Shown here one piece after another: positions 1 to 8,606 of a stretch of DNA of 64,000 bases (positions are counted from its first letter, which is position 1; each line of letters opens with the position of its first letter). The position numbers were made by a program, and so were the translations under genes. Origin of the DNA: Pseudorhodobacter aquimaris (GTDB lineage: Bacteria; Pseudomonadota; Alphaproteobacteria; Rhodobacterales; Rhodobacteraceae); assembly GCF_001202025.1 (NCBI RefSeq), contig NZ_LGHS01000066.1, positions 1 to 64,000 of the forward strand, written 5' to 3'. The notes beneath the pieces are model-generated. The model saw nothing but the letters and a program-made list of their open reading frames with translations, did not search any database and was not told the origin of the DNA.

Positions 1-1030
1 GGTGAACGGCAGCGTGCGCATCACACGACAGATCGCGGGACTTTCGTGCCGCTGGTGTTCGCGCCGGGCGAGGCTTTCCAGTTCGACTGGAGTGAGGACT
101 GGGCCTATGTCGGCGGTGAGCGCATCAAGCTGTAGGTCGCCCATATCAAGCTGTCGCATAGCCGCGCATTCTTGGTGCGGGCCTATCTGCTGCAAACACA
201 TGAGATGCTGTTTGATGCCCACTGGCACGGGTTCCGCGTTTTTGAGGGCGTCCCCGGGCGCGGCATCTACGACAACATGAAGACAGCCGTCGACCGGGTT
301 GGCGTCGGTAAACGGCGCGATGTAAATGCGCGGTTTCTGGCCATGACCAGCCACTACGTCTTCGATCCCGAGTTCTGCAATCCGGCGGCGGGCTGGGAGA
401 AGGGTCAGGTTGAGAAGAGCGTGCGTGATGCCCCCTCTCGCGCATTCGAGCATGCGCGAGAGGGGGCCTGATCACTTTCGATCGCAATCGCTATTCCGTG
501 CCCGCCAGCTTTGCGAACCGGCCGGTGAGCCTGCGCATCTACCCCGACCGGTTGGTGAGTGTCGCCGAGGGGCATGTGATCTGCACACATCAGCGGATCA
601 TTGAGCGATCCCACCGCCAGCCTGGGCGCATCATCTATGATTGGTGCCATTATCTGGCTGTCGTTCAGCGCAAACCCGGGGCGCTGCGCAATGGCGCGCC
701 CTTCGTCGAAATGCCCGAACCCTTCCGCTTGCTGCAAGCGAAGATGCTGCGGCAGCCCGGTGGAGATCGGGAGATGGTCGATATCTTGTCACTGGTCTTG
801 CATCACGATGAACAGGCGGTGCTCTGCGCGGTAGAATTGGCATTGGAGGCTGGCGTGCCGACCAAGACCCATGTGCTGAACCTGCTGCATCGCCTGTTGG
901 ATGGTAAGCTGACTGACCAGCCAGACGTGGACCCTCCAGCTGCCTTGCCGCTGAGTAAGGAGCCAGAGGCCAATGTCGCACGGCTCATGATGGGTTGCGG
1001 GTCCAGAAAGGAGCGCGCGATGCGTCATGA
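1..1030 (+). pseudogene. istA: IS21-family transposase istA, decayed 3' part
   Basis: Remnant of the DDE transposase of an IS21-family insertion sequence; its 5' end lies outside the window. The frame starting at base 1 reads FQFDWSEDWAYVGGERIKL, then an in-frame TAG at 133-135, then an integrase-core segment with GVPGRGIYDNMKTAVDR. Around 430-467 a hairpin replaces a block that is present in related transposases, and the reading frame changes; the conserved ITFDRNRYSVPASFANRP part resumes at about 471 in another frame. A further one-base slip near 985 would restore a C-terminus ending GARDAS with its TGA overlapping the istB start. With at least three lesions no functional transposase can be made. 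Family assignment is by recalled similarity and by the adjacent istB. Confidence 0.85.
430..467. repeat. 38-bp palindrome (16-bp perfect arms) inside the istA remnant
   Basis: Left arm 430-445 (starting GCCCCCTCTCGCGCAT) is perfectly complementary to right arm 452-467, with a six-base spacer TCGAGC. It lies exactly where a conserved block of the transposase (my estimate is on the order of 100 codons) is missing, so it either inserted there or marks a deletion junction. It has no T-tract and is not an obvious terminator. No second copy was seen in the window. Confidence 0.85.
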
Positions 1031-1075
1031 TCCCGCTGGAGCTGCCATCGTCATCATGCTGCGCAGCCTGAAGAT

Positions 1076-1109
1076 GCGTCACGCCGAAGGCGTGCTTGCA
1101 GCACGACGC
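1076..1109. repeat. Small palindromic insert, copy 1
   Basis: A 34-base unit bounded by GCGTC and GACGC; the likely inserted part is 27 bases (1079-1105) at a GCG/ACGC junction. It can form two mutually exclusive hairpins: CACGCC-GAA-GGCGTG (1080-1094) and CGTGCT-TGC-AGCACG (1091-1105). Removing it restores an istB-like reading (LRSLKM, two residues, MAQAV). In istB it is translated in frame without a stop. Confidence 0.75.
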
Positions 1110-1163
1110 ATGGCGCAGGCTGTGCAGGATCTGCATGAGCAAGGGTCGCCCGCATTTGAAGCC

Positions 1164-1197
1164 GCGTCACGCTGAAAGCGTGCCTCTGGCACGACGC
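1164..1197. repeat. Small palindromic insert, copy 2
   Basis: Second copy, same 34-base length and same flanking GCG/ACGC junction (likely insert 1167-1193). It differs from copy 1 at six positions: four are two compensatory base-pair changes (one in each hairpin stem), two are in a loop. Hairpins are CACGCT-GAA-AGCGTG and CGTGCC-TCT-GGCACG. It sits in another codon phase than copy 1 and so introduces the TGA at 1173. Removing it restores FEAATPILSQ, the expected istB reading. Confidence 0.75.
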
Positions 1198-1981
1198 CGA
1201 TCCTGTCGCAGATGCTCAAAGCGGAAATGGCCGAACGCGAGGTGCGCTCTATCGCCTATCACATGAAGGCGGCGCGCTTTCCGGCTTATAAAGACCTCTC
1301 TGGCTTTGACTTCGCTGCCAGCGAGATCCGTGAAGCCTTGGTCCGCCAACTCCATCGTTGTGAGTTCATGGACGCTGCCGAGAATGTGGTGCTGATCGGA
1401 GGCCCGGGAACAGGAAAGTCGCATGTTGCAACCGCCCTCGGCATTCAGGCCATTGAGCATCACCGCAAGCGTGTGCGCTTCTTCTCGACGGTTGAACTGG
1501 TCAATGCGCTGGAGCAGGAAAAGGCACTGGGTAAGGCCGGAAAGATCGCTGAGGCATTGGTCAAAACTGACTTGGTGATACTGGATGAGCTGGGATATCT
1601 GCCGTTCAGCGCCTCTGGCGGCGCGCTGCTCTTCCATCTTCTGAGCAAACTGTATGAACGCACCAGCGTCATCATCACCACCAACCTGAGCTTCAGTGAA
1701 TGGGCCAGCGTCTTTGGCGATACCAAAATGACCACAGCACTGCTCGATCGTCTCACCCATCGCTGCCATATCCTCGAGACCGGCAATGACAGCTACCGCT
1801 TCAAGGCAAGCTCCGAAACAGCAAAGAAAAAGCGAAAGGAGGCAACAGCATTGACGCCATCATAATCAGCAGATCATAACGAACAGGTGGGTCAGTTCTC
1901 AGTGACAATCAACAGCGAAGGTCTCTGAAAGAACTCGAAAATGGGGCGTAGATAAGAGTGCAGCACTGATATTAAGATTGA

Positions 1982-3370
1982 TTTGACGAATGTCTCCTTC
2001 GACGGATCGCACCGCAGCATCTTGCCGGGAAGCCGAAGGTCAACCTCGAAAAGCTGACCTTGTTGCCGCTGCCACCATCTCCGGAGGTCTGGACCAGCCA
2101 GGTTGCGCTGCCTGCGACCTCTGAAACATTCGAGGATGCCGAAGGCGCTTGGCGTGAACTCACCGTAGAGGCGATAGCGCCCGCGGATCGCCCGGACCCT
2201 GCCTTCCGGAAGCACTTCACCACACGTGGCGGAGTCCTTTCCTTCGATGATCTTGCAAAGTCCGAGGCAAGCCTCGGTGCGCCGGGCGCAGTGATGTTCA
2301 CCTCCGAGCAGGGCGGCACCCCAGTGATCGAACGACTGGAGCGCCCGATCTATGCGCTCGATATCCATCCCGAGGGCAAGGGCTTCGCGACACGGTCGAA
2401 AACGACTATCCTGACCGTCTATCGTGAGGACCTGAAAGTCGATTTCGAGACAGACCTTTCCGCCACGCCCGAAGTCGCAGCAGGGCGCCGCCGTCTCGAT
2501 CTTGACGTGGAAGGTGGTTTCCTTTGGGGTGAACCCCACTTGGCGCTCAACTGCATCGCGCTCAGCCCTAGCCGGGACCGCTATCTTTACACGCATGTGG
2601 ATGAAGCGTGGTGTATCGACCGGGACGGAAAACCTCTCTGGGGCGTCCGCATGCCTGAGTGTCCTGTAGAGACCTATCATCAGACCTTCGAAGTGGGCGG
2701 CATACGCGGGCATACGGGAACCGCCGCGGAAATCGAGGAGGCACTCGAAAAGCTTGAGCTTGCGCTACCGGTAACGCCGGATGAGATCCGGCAGAAATAC
2801 CGCGGCTTGGTTCGTCAGCTGCACCCGGACCTCAACCCCGGCAACGAAGAGTGGATGAAGGCGGTCAACGCGGCTTACGAGGCGCTGACTGGGGCCAGCC
2901 ACGATGATCTGCAGGGTAAGGGAAATGCCGAAGACTTGCTGACGTTCTCCGCCACCGTGACGTTCATGACTGGCGGCGGTCCTGACCGCCTTCAGGCTGC
3001 GGCCTTCTCGGGGCGTGGCGACTCGGTGTTGCTGGGAACCTCCCAGGGGCGGGTCCTGCGCATCGATGCTTCCGGCAAGCCGATCGCTCTATACGATGTG
3101 GGCAGCGCGCCGATCCGGGTCCTGGACACGGATCGCTACCTCTACATCCAGACATTCACCCGGCTTTACGTGCTCGAAGGGAACCGCCTAGTGGGGCTGC
3201 AGGACTGTCCGAATTTCGGGGGGCAGCTCAGTCATACGTTGTGCGAGAGATGCATCAGAGTGCAACGTTGCCCCGATATCAGTTGCTTACCGCTGATCAT
3301 CAGTAACATCGTTAGGTTGTTTCGCATCGCATCTTATCTGTTACACTGTTCGGCTATCGGTACAGCGTAA
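1982..3370 (+). pseudogene. J-domain protein with flanking repeat/propeller-like segments, 5' end lost
   Basis: An open frame from just after a TGA at 1979-1981 to 3370, without a credible ATG near its beginning (the only early option is TTG at 2060), directly downstream of the IS21 remnant, so the true N-terminus is probably missing. A J-domain lies near the middle: TPDEIRQKYRGLVRQ, the HPD signature in QLHPDLNPGNEE and a closing helix NAAYEALTG; such domains recruit Hsp70 (DnaK). On both sides are segments resembling beta-propeller or PQQ-like blades (YALDIHPEGKGFAT, LGTSQGRVLRIDASGKPIA, YIQTFTRLYVLEGN). After about 3215 the frame becomes Cys/Ile-rich and unlike the rest, suggesting that the 3' end is foreign too. 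Function unknown. Confidence 0.6.
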
Positions 3371-3512
3371 AGTGCTGGTTGTTAGGACAACAAACAAGTT
3401 GCCAACATAGCCCGATAAACTGAATCAATTTAGCTAAAATGCTAATTTCCTGCAAAACCGTAAAACTTACCCTACCAGAAGTAGTCTATTATGGGTGTTT
3501 AAGAATTTGTGA
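3371..3512. other. AT-rich non-coding stretch beside tRNA-Ala
   Basis: No gene seen. Clearly more AT-rich than the rest of the window and touching the 3' end of the tRNA gene, the usual position where integrases recombine. I found no duplicated tRNA 3' end and no integrase inside the window, so an attachment site is only a possibility. Confidence 0.4.
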
Positions 3513-3588
3513 TGGTGGAGCCTAGCGGGATCGAACCGCTGACCTCCTGCATGCCATGCAGGCGCTCTCCCAGCTGAGCTAAGGCCCC
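3513..3588 (-). tRNA. tRNA-Ala (anticodon GGC)
   Basis: 76 nt including the encoded CCA. Read on the minus strand it begins GGGGCCTTAGCTCAGC, has anticodon stem CCTGC/GCAGG around loop ATGGCAT (anticodon GGC), T-arm GGTTCGATCC and acceptor end AGGCTCCACCA. The acceptor stem pairs over seven positions with one G-U. Confidence 0.97.
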
Positions 3589-3669
3589 ATCATTTTGCAG
3601 AACCGCTGCATCGGTAGCTGCTATTTAGGGGAGGGGCGCAGGCGCTGCAAGAGGAAAAATCATCCAAAT

Positions 3670-3701
3670 GCGAAAACCGTTAAACAAGGTCGGGTTTTCG
3701 C
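3670..3701. terminator. Possible terminator hairpin after the FYDLN-acid gene
   Basis: Nine-base arms GCGAAAACC (3670-3678) and GGTTTTCGC (3693-3701), downstream of the leftward gene ending at 3736. No long T-tract follows the stem, so this is weak. Confidence 0.35.
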
Positions 3702-3735
3702 GGCAACGCCTGTGCCCAAGCCTTCCCCATAAGGC

Positions 3736-4080
3736 TCAGTTGTCGTCGTCAGGGCTGCTGACATCAGCCAGATCGTCCAGCGATACGGTATCATCGCTGT
3801 CATCTTCCAGCAGATCATCACCCTCATCGTCCGAATCATCGGTTTCGACAACAGCCAGCAGATCGTCATCTGCATCCAGATCGTCGACCAGTGGTTCATC
3901 ATCGTCTTTTGCGGTTTCGGCACGGCTAGACGCGGTCGACGTGATTTTGCGACGTGCGCTGTCGATATCCACAACCTCACCCGTATAGGGGCTGACGATC
4001 GGGTTCTTGTTCAGGTCGTAAAAGCGCTTCCCGGTGGTGGGGCAAAGGCGCTTTGTACCCCATTCTTCCTTGGGCATCAT
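3736..4080 (-). CDS. FYDLN-acid (TIGR02300-type) protein
   Basis: 114 aa. The N-terminus MPKEEWGTKRLCPTTGKRFY, followed by DLNKNPIVSPYTG, is the signature of this alphaproteobacterial family: a small zinc-ribbon-like head and a long acidic tail. Here the tail (about residues 60-114) is almost only D, E, S and small residues. Function unknown in the family. The start is one of two consecutive ATGs (4080 or 4077) after a GGGG ribosome binding site; a longer open frame upstream lacks family similarity. It is next to tRNA-Ala and transcribed the same way. Confidence 0.9.
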   Translation of the reverse strand: MMPKEEWGTKRLCPTTGKRFYDLNKNPIVSPYTGEVVDIDSARRKITSTASSRAETAKDDDEPLVDDLDADDDLLAVVETDDSDDEGDDLLEDDSDDTVSLDDLADVSSPDDDN

Positions 4081-4292
4081 ATTCCCCTTGTGACATCGGC
4101 TGGCAACGGTACCCATGATGGGCCGGACCATACCAGCAAAAGGGTCGCTTGCCACAGGTCTGCGCCCCTGTCAAAGGCTTTTGCGTGTGGCTGGCTGGTG
4201 TTTGGTCTTTCTGGTCGCTGCTGGACGTCTAAGGGGCTTGCAGCAGGCGCGCAGCACGGGCATTCTGGCTCGCGCAAAGGAACAAGGATCTT

Positions 4293-4979
4293 ATGCCCGT
4301 CTTGCCTGGCCCCCCTCCTGTTGAAGTGACGTTGCGCCGCACTGCGCGGGCGCGGCGTATGTCGTTGCGTGTGTCGCGGCTGGACGGACGTGTGACATTG
4401 TCACTGCCACCCGTGGTGCGGGAGGCCGAGGCGATGGCCTTTTTACACGCGCAAGAGGGCTGGATCCGCAAGGCGCTGTTGAACGTGGTGCAGGGCGGTG
4501 TTGTGGCATTGGGGGATGAGATCCCGGTTGAGGGACGCTTGGTTCGGTTGATGCCGGGGCAGGGCCGCAATCTGGTGCTGACGCAGGATACGCTTTTGGT
4601 GCCGGGCACGGCCGAGCGGGCAGGCGCGCGGGTGGCCGCCTACCTTAAAACCCGCGCGCGGGACCGGCTTGCTGCGGCCTCGGACCATTATGCGGGCCGT
4701 ATCGGGCGACAGTACCGGACATTGACCCTGCGCGATACGCGGTCGCGTTGGGGGTCTTGTACCTCTGAGGCGGGCTTGATGTATTCGTGGCGTTTGATCA
4801 TGGCACCGCCGGAGGTGTTGGATTATGTCGCCGCACATGAGGTCGCGCATTTGATCGAGATGAACCACTCGCCCCGGTTCTGGGCCATTGTGGCTGATCT
4901 GAGGCCTGATTACGAAGTCCATCGCCGTTGGTTGAAATCCGAAGGCCATGTCTTGCACAGCTATCGGTTTACGGGATGA
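4293..4979 (+). CDS. YgjP/SprT-like zinc metallopeptidase (DUF45)
   Basis: 228 aa. Carries the zinc motif HEVAH at residues 182-186 with a third His in EMNHSPRFW, and the family signature TRSRWGSC just before it, as in YgjP-type M48-like peptidases. No signal peptide or membrane segment, so probably cytoplasmic; substrate unknown. ATG 4293 is preceded by AAGGAT. It runs into the GntR gene, whose start lies 14 bases after its stop, so the two are probably co-transcribed. Confidence 0.88.
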   Translation: MPVLPGPPPVEVTLRRTARARRMSLRVSRLDGRVTLSLPPVVREAEAMAFLHAQEGWIRKALLNVVQGGVVALGDEIPVEGRLVRLMPGQGRNLVLTQDTLLVPGTAERAGARVAAYLKTRARDRLAAASDHYAGRIGRQYRTLTLRDTRSRWGSCTSEAGLMYSWRLIMAPPEVLDYVAAHEVAHLIEMNHSPRFWAIVADLRPDYEVHRRWLKSEGHVLHSYRFTG

Positions 4980-4992
4980 TGGGGGGAAGGGG

Positions 4993-5658
4993 ATGTTGAC
5001 GTCAAGCGGCACGCCGATGTTGCGCGCAGTGGACCCGAATGCCGCCGCGCATGAACGGCTTTACCGGACGTTGCGCAGTCAGGTGATGTACGGGGAATTG
5101 CCGCCGGGACAGGCACTGACCTTGCGCGGCCTTGCGCGGACCTTTGGCGTTTCCATGACCCCGGCCCGAGAGGCCGTGCGCCGTCTGGTGGCCGAAGGGG
5201 CCTTGTCGCTCTCGTCTTCGGGGCGGGTGGCCACGCCGGAACTCTCGCCCGAACGCTTGGAAGAACTGGCCTCTATCCGCGCGCTGTTGGAGCCAGAGCT
5301 GGCGGCCCGTGCCTTGCCGCGGGCCCATTTCGCGCTGATCGACCGGCTGGCCGCAATCAATGTCGCCAATACCGAGGCCGTCCAACGTCAGGATGCGGTG
5401 GCCTATCTGCGCACCAATCTGGAATTTCACCGCACACTTTACCTGCGCGCCCAAGCGCCTGCGATGCTGGCGCTGACCGAAACTGTCTGGCTGCAGCTTG
5501 GCCCGACCATGCGCGCGCTTTATGGCCGTTTGCGCCGGAATGAGCCGCCGCCCTATCACCGCCTGATTTTGGGCGCACTGAAGGCCGGTGATGAACCCGG
5601 CCTGCGTCTGGCCATCCGCACCGATGTCACCCAAGGGTTGCGGCATCTGGCCAGTTGA
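4993..5658 (+). CDS. GntR-family transcriptional regulator (FadR/FCD type)
   Basis: 221 aa. N-terminal winged helix with LYRTLRSQVMYGELPPGQAL, then TFGVSMTPAREAVRRLVAEG (recognition helix region), and a C-terminal all-helical FCD ligand domain (ELASIRALLEPELA, LEFHRTLY). ATG 4993 is chosen because it follows a strong GGGGGAAGG; an in-frame upstream ATG overlaps the previous gene. Targets unknown; the neighbours are a peptidase gene upstream and deoD downstream. Confidence 0.88.
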   Translation: MLTSSGTPMLRAVDPNAAAHERLYRTLRSQVMYGELPPGQALTLRGLARTFGVSMTPAREAVRRLVAEGALSLSSSGRVATPELSPERLEELASIRALLEPELAARALPRAHFALIDRLAAINVANTEAVQRQDAVAYLRTNLEFHRTLYLRAQAPAMLALTETVWLQLGPTMRALYGRLRRNEPPPYHRLILGALKAGDEPGLRLAIRTDVTQGLRHLAS

Positions 5659-5722
5659 TTTCAGGGCTTTTACTGGGCGTTCCGGTCGCTTAGGCTGTCG
5701 GTGAACCGCAGCGGAGGATCAG

Positions 5723-6427
5723 ATGACCATTCATATCGGCGCCAAGCCCGGCGACATTGCCGAAACCGTTTTGATGCCGGGCGATCCCTATCGCGCAAAA
5801 TGGGCCGCCGAGACCTTTCTTGAGGACGCCAAGCTGGTCAATGAGGTGCGCGGGATGCTGGGTTATACCGGCACCTGGCGCGGCCATAGGATTACGATCC
5901 AAGGCTCAGGGATGGGGATGCCGTCCTTGTCGATCTATGCGAATGAGTTGATCCGCGATTACGGTGCGCAGACCTTGATCCGTATCGGTTCGGCGGGGGC
6001 GATGCAGCCGCATGTCAAGGTGCGCGACCTTGTTCTGGCGATGTCGGCCTGTACCCTTAGCACCCCGTCGCGCGGCATTTTCAAAGAGCTGAATTTTGCC
6101 CCCACCGCTGATTTTGGCTTGCTGCATGCGGCATGGGCGGCGGCACAGGATATGGATGCGACCTGCCACGCGGGACAGATCTACTCGTCCGATGTGTTCT
6201 ATGACGAACGGCCCGACCTGAATGAACAGATGCAACGTCACGGCGTTCTGGCCGTAGAGATGGAGGCGGCAGAGCTTTATACGCTGGCGGCGCGCTATGG
6301 TCGTCGGGCCTTGGCGGTGCTGACGATCTCGGATCATTTGCTGACCCATGAGTCCTTGCCAAGCGATCAGCGTGAACGCAGCTTTGGCGATATGGTTGAA
6401 GTGGCGCTGACGGCGGCCTTTGCCTAA
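5723..6427 (+). CDS. deoD: Purine nucleoside phosphorylase, DeoD type
   Basis: 234 aa, usual length for the hexameric bacterial enzyme that splits purine (deoxy)nucleosides with phosphate in the salvage pathway. Phosphate- and substrate-site motifs are visible: [10 protein letters not shown] near the N-terminus, [34 protein letters not shown] and LTISDHLL. Start ATG 5723 follows GGAGG. Cytoplasmic. Confidence 0.96.
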   Translation: MTIHIGAKPGDIAETVLMPGDPYRAKWAAETFLEDAKLVNEVRGMLGYTGTWRGHRITIQGSGMGMPSLSIYANELIRDYGAQTLIRIGSAGAMQPHVKVRDLVLAMSACTLSTPSRGIFKELNFAPTADFGLLHAAWAAAQDMDATCHAGQIYSSDVFYDERPDLNEQMQRHGVLAVEMEAAELYTLAARYGRRALAVLTISDHLLTHESLPSDQRERSFGDMVEVALTAAFA

Positions 6428-6630
6428 TTCTTGCGTGGCCTCAGGCAGTCGCGGGGTTCCTTGCCCGCGGGTGGGTCCATATGCGCCCCGCAGGCCGCGC
6501 AGACATAGTGGTTCGGCCCGCCCGTCCGGTCCAGCCGCCAACGACATGCGCGGGTCAGCGTGGAGTTGCGGCGTGACAGCCACATGTACAGCAAGGTGCC
6601 GATAAGAAGCGCAAGAAGAAGCAGAGGCAT
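6424..6630 (-). CDS. Small membrane-anchored Cys-containing protein
   Basis: 68 aa. One hydrophobic segment at the N-terminus ([19 protein letters not shown]) followed by a basic linker and a short C-terminal part with CAAC and a third Cys, possibly half of a metal- or redox-site. The start at 6630 puts the hydrophobic helix first; a longer frame to 6690 exists. Its end overlaps the end of deoD by four bases. Not recognised. Confidence 0.55.
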   Translation of the reverse strand: MPLLLLALLIGTLLYMWLSRRNSTLTRACRWRLDRTGGPNHYVCAACGAHMDPPAGKEPRDCLRPRKN

Positions 6631-6779
6631 TCTGACCTGAGGGTAGGGGATATGTTCAGGCAAGGCTAGCCAGAGTGTGTCGACTGTCAAGCGTTCTGCC
6701 TGATAAATGGTCGACCTATCCTATCCGGATATAGGGGCGCGGGTTACGCCCCTGCGTGATTTTTGGTCTTTTTCGAATA

Positions 6780-6920
6780 TCAGGCAGCGGTCAGATATTC
6801 GCAATATTCCGGCGTTTCACAGGTAACCTCTGTTTCGGCGTCGAAATAGGCATAGGCCTGCTCAAGAGCTTCCAAAGCGGCTTTGGCTGTGTCGTCGGCG
6901 ACGTTGATTTCGTTCGTCAT
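6780..6920 (-). CDS. Small acidic protein, 46 aa
   Basis: Reads MTNEINVADDTAKAALEALE..., with many acidic residues, a Tyr-rich centre and two Cys near the C-terminus (CETPEYCEYL). ATG 6920 has a GAGG site at normal spacing. It stands alone between converging genes. I do not recognise it; codon use resembles the neighbours, so it is probably real. Confidence 0.6.
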   Translation of the reverse strand: MTNEINVADDTAKAALEALEQAYAYFDAETEVTCETPEYCEYLTAA

Positions 6921-7025
6921 GTGAACCTCGTAAGGGTAAAAGGTTCCTCCCGCCTTAGTATCTAGTCTTGATGGCACAGCATAACAAGTTGCTATTTCTG
7001 CATTGCAGCATTGCGTTTGGCGCAC

Positions 7026-7050
7026 AAAAAAACGGCCCGCAAAGGGGCCG
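7026..7050 (-). terminator. Rho-independent terminator of the sdh operon
   Basis: On the minus strand, 20 bases after the sdhB stop: stem CGGCCC/GGGCCG with loop CTTTGC-type, directly followed by seven T. A classical terminator. Confidence 0.88.
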
Positions 7051-7070
7051 CTTTTCAGAATAGCGTGGGA

Positions 7071-7847
7071 TCAGACGACCCGTTCGACCATCTTTTTCTT
7101 GATCGCCGCAATCGCCTTGGCAGGGTTCAACCCTTTGGGGCAGGTCTTGGCGCAGTTCATGATGGTATGGCAACGGTAAAGCTTGAAGGGATCTTCCAGA
7201 TCATCAAGCCGCTCCGGTGTCGCCTCATCGCGGCTGTCGATGATCCACCGGTAGGCATGCAGCAACGCCGCCGGCCCAAGGTAGCGGTCAGAGTTCCACC
7301 AGTAGGACGGGCAGGACGTAGAGCAGCAAGCGCACATCACACATTCATAAAGACCGTCCAGCTTTTCGCGGTCCTCAATGCTTTGACGCCACTCTTTCGC
7401 GGGCGTGTTGGTCTTGGTTTCCAGCCATGGCATGATAGAGGCGTGCTGGGCATAGAAATGCGTCAGATCGGGGATCAAATCCTTGACCACAGGCATATGC
7501 GGCAATGGGTAGATTTTCACATCGCCCTTTACCTCGTCCAAGCCGTGAATACAGGCCAGCGTGTTGATGCCGCCAATGTTCATCGCGCAAGATCCGCAGA
7601 TCCCCTCGCGGCAAGAGCGGCGGAAGGTCAGCGTCGGGTCAATCTCGTTCTTGATCTTGATCAGCGCGTCCAGAACCATCGGGCCGCAACTGTCCATGTC
7701 GACGAAATAAGTGTCGACCCGTGGGTTTTCCCCATCGTCCGGCGTCCAGCGATAGATCTGGAACTTGCGCACGTTGCTACCGCTTGGTTTTGGCCAAGTT
7801 TTGCCAGTGCGAATGGTGGAGTTTTTGGGCAGGGTGAATTGAACCAT
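7071..7847 (-). CDS. sdhB: Succinate dehydrogenase iron-sulfur subunit
   Basis: 258 aa. Passes electrons from the flavoprotein SdhA to the membrane quinone site in complex II. Ligands of the three clusters are visible: [2Fe-2S] CREGICGSC (Cys79, 84, 87) and Cys99; [4Fe-4S] CVMCACC (from Cys169); [3Fe-4S] [14 protein letters not shown] (from Cys226). Last gene of the leftward operon sdhC-sdhD-sdhA-two lipoproteins-fkbM-sdhB, 24 bases behind the fkbM stop, followed by a strong terminator. Confidence 0.98.
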   Translation of the reverse strand: MVQFTLPKNSTIRTGKTWPKPSGSNVRKFQIYRWTPDDGENPRVDTYFVDMDSCGPMVLDALIKIKNEIDPTLTFRRSCREGICGSCAMNIGGINTLACIHGLDEVKGDVKIYPLPHMPVVKDLIPDLTHFYAQHASIMPWLETKTNTPAKEWRQSIEDREKLDGLYECVMCACCSTSCPSYWWNSDRYLGPAALLHAYRWIIDSRDEATPERLDDLEDPFKLYRCHTIMNCAKTCPKGLNPAKAIAAIKKKMVERVV

Positions 7848-7871
7848 CGGTCCCTCTCCTTACGTCTTGGG

Positions 7872-8603
7872 TTATGCGGGGTCCGGTGAATGCCACCGGG
7901 TGAACAGGACATCCATCAGGCGCGGGGCGCCGCCACCTTTGCCATCGCCGGTCATCCGCAAGACATCGCGGAATTCAAGGCCGGCAGCGGCAAGGCGGGT
8001 GATGATCTGGCTGGGCGGGGCGATACCGGCAAAGCGCTTTGTCAGCGACAGTTCCAATATCACAAAGTCTGTGCGTTTGAGGGTTTGCTTGGCGCCTGCA
8101 AGCACCTCATCCTCAAACCCTTCGGTATCGATCTTGAGGCCGACACGGCCGGGAAAATCAGCGGCAAGCAGGTCAAGCGTGGTCACGGCAACCTCGCGCG
8201 CCTCTATCCGGGTAAAAGTAGAGGAAATACGGTCCGTACGGGTGCCAAGGCTGGCCATTTCGCCATGCTCACCCTTGTCGGAAAAGGGGATGTTAAGCGT
8301 CATTCGCCCCGGCATCCGGCCCAATGCGGTTTCAAAAAACTGCGCTTTCTTGGGGGTCTTGGCATCATTCAGTACGGCCCGTGATTCCACGCGCGGATCG
8401 ACCAGAACAAAGCGGGCGTCGGGAAAAGCCCCATAAAGAAAAGGCGTGCCAAGGTCGACGCCGACATCAAACACCACATCAGGCGCAAGGCCAAAACTTT
8501 GCAGATGCCCGGATTTGGACTTATCCGCAACCGCCGTCAGCCCCTTGCGCCGCAAAAAGCGGTTCACTTGGGGGCGGTCGATCTGGGCGTGTTGCAGGGC
8601 CAT
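7872..8603 (-). CDS. FkbM-family SAM-dependent methyltransferase
   Basis: 243 aa. SAM-binding start VVFDVGVDLGTPFLY and VLVDPRVES, plus the FkbM-type block TTLDLLAADF, VGLKIDTEGFEDEVLAGA and VILELSL. FkbM-type enzymes usually O-methylate sugars, lipids or secondary metabolites; the substrate here is unknown. It is embedded in the sdh operon, three bases after the stop of a lipoprotein gene and 24 before sdhB, so it must be expressed with complex II. Confidence 0.88.
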   Translation of the reverse strand: MALQHAQIDRPQVNRFLRRKGLTAVADKSKSGHLQSFGLAPDVVFDVGVDLGTPFLYGAFPDARFVLVDPRVESRAVLNDAKTPKKAQFFETALGRMPGRMTLNIPFSDKGEHGEMASLGTRTDRISSTFTRIEAREVAVTTLDLLAADFPGRVGLKIDTEGFEDEVLAGAKQTLKRTDFVILELSLTKRFAGIAPPSQIITRLAAAGLEFRDVLRMTGDGKGGGAPRLMDVLFTRWHSPDPA

Positions 8604-8606
8604 ATG

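Larger units (their letters stand above)
1020..1865 (+). pseudogene. istB: IS21-family helper ATPase istB, interrupted by a stop codon
   Basis: AAA+ ATPase that assists the IstA transposase. The start at 1020 (MRHDPAG) overlaps the ancestral istA stop as usual for IS21. Walker A GGPGTGKS, Walker [12 protein letters not shown] and the C-terminal [16 protein letters not shown] segment are intact. Two small palindromic inserts (within 1076-1109 and 1164-1197) break the N-terminal region: the first adds nine codons in frame, the second brings an in-frame TGA at 1173-1175. The frame is otherwise continuous to 1865, so an internally started fragment could be made, but the canonical 5' part is separated from it. 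The right end of the element should lie within roughly 1880-1990; I could not fix the terminal repeat. Confidence 0.88.

Noticed and set aside
1-1865. Active IS21 transposon
   Set aside because: istA has a stop codon, a missing block and frameshifts, and istB has an internal stop.
6733-6753. Stem AGGGGCG/CGCCCCT as a terminator
   Set aside because: The T-rich stretch is on the plus-strand side, where no gene ends nearby; for the small leftward gene the side after the stem has no T-tract.
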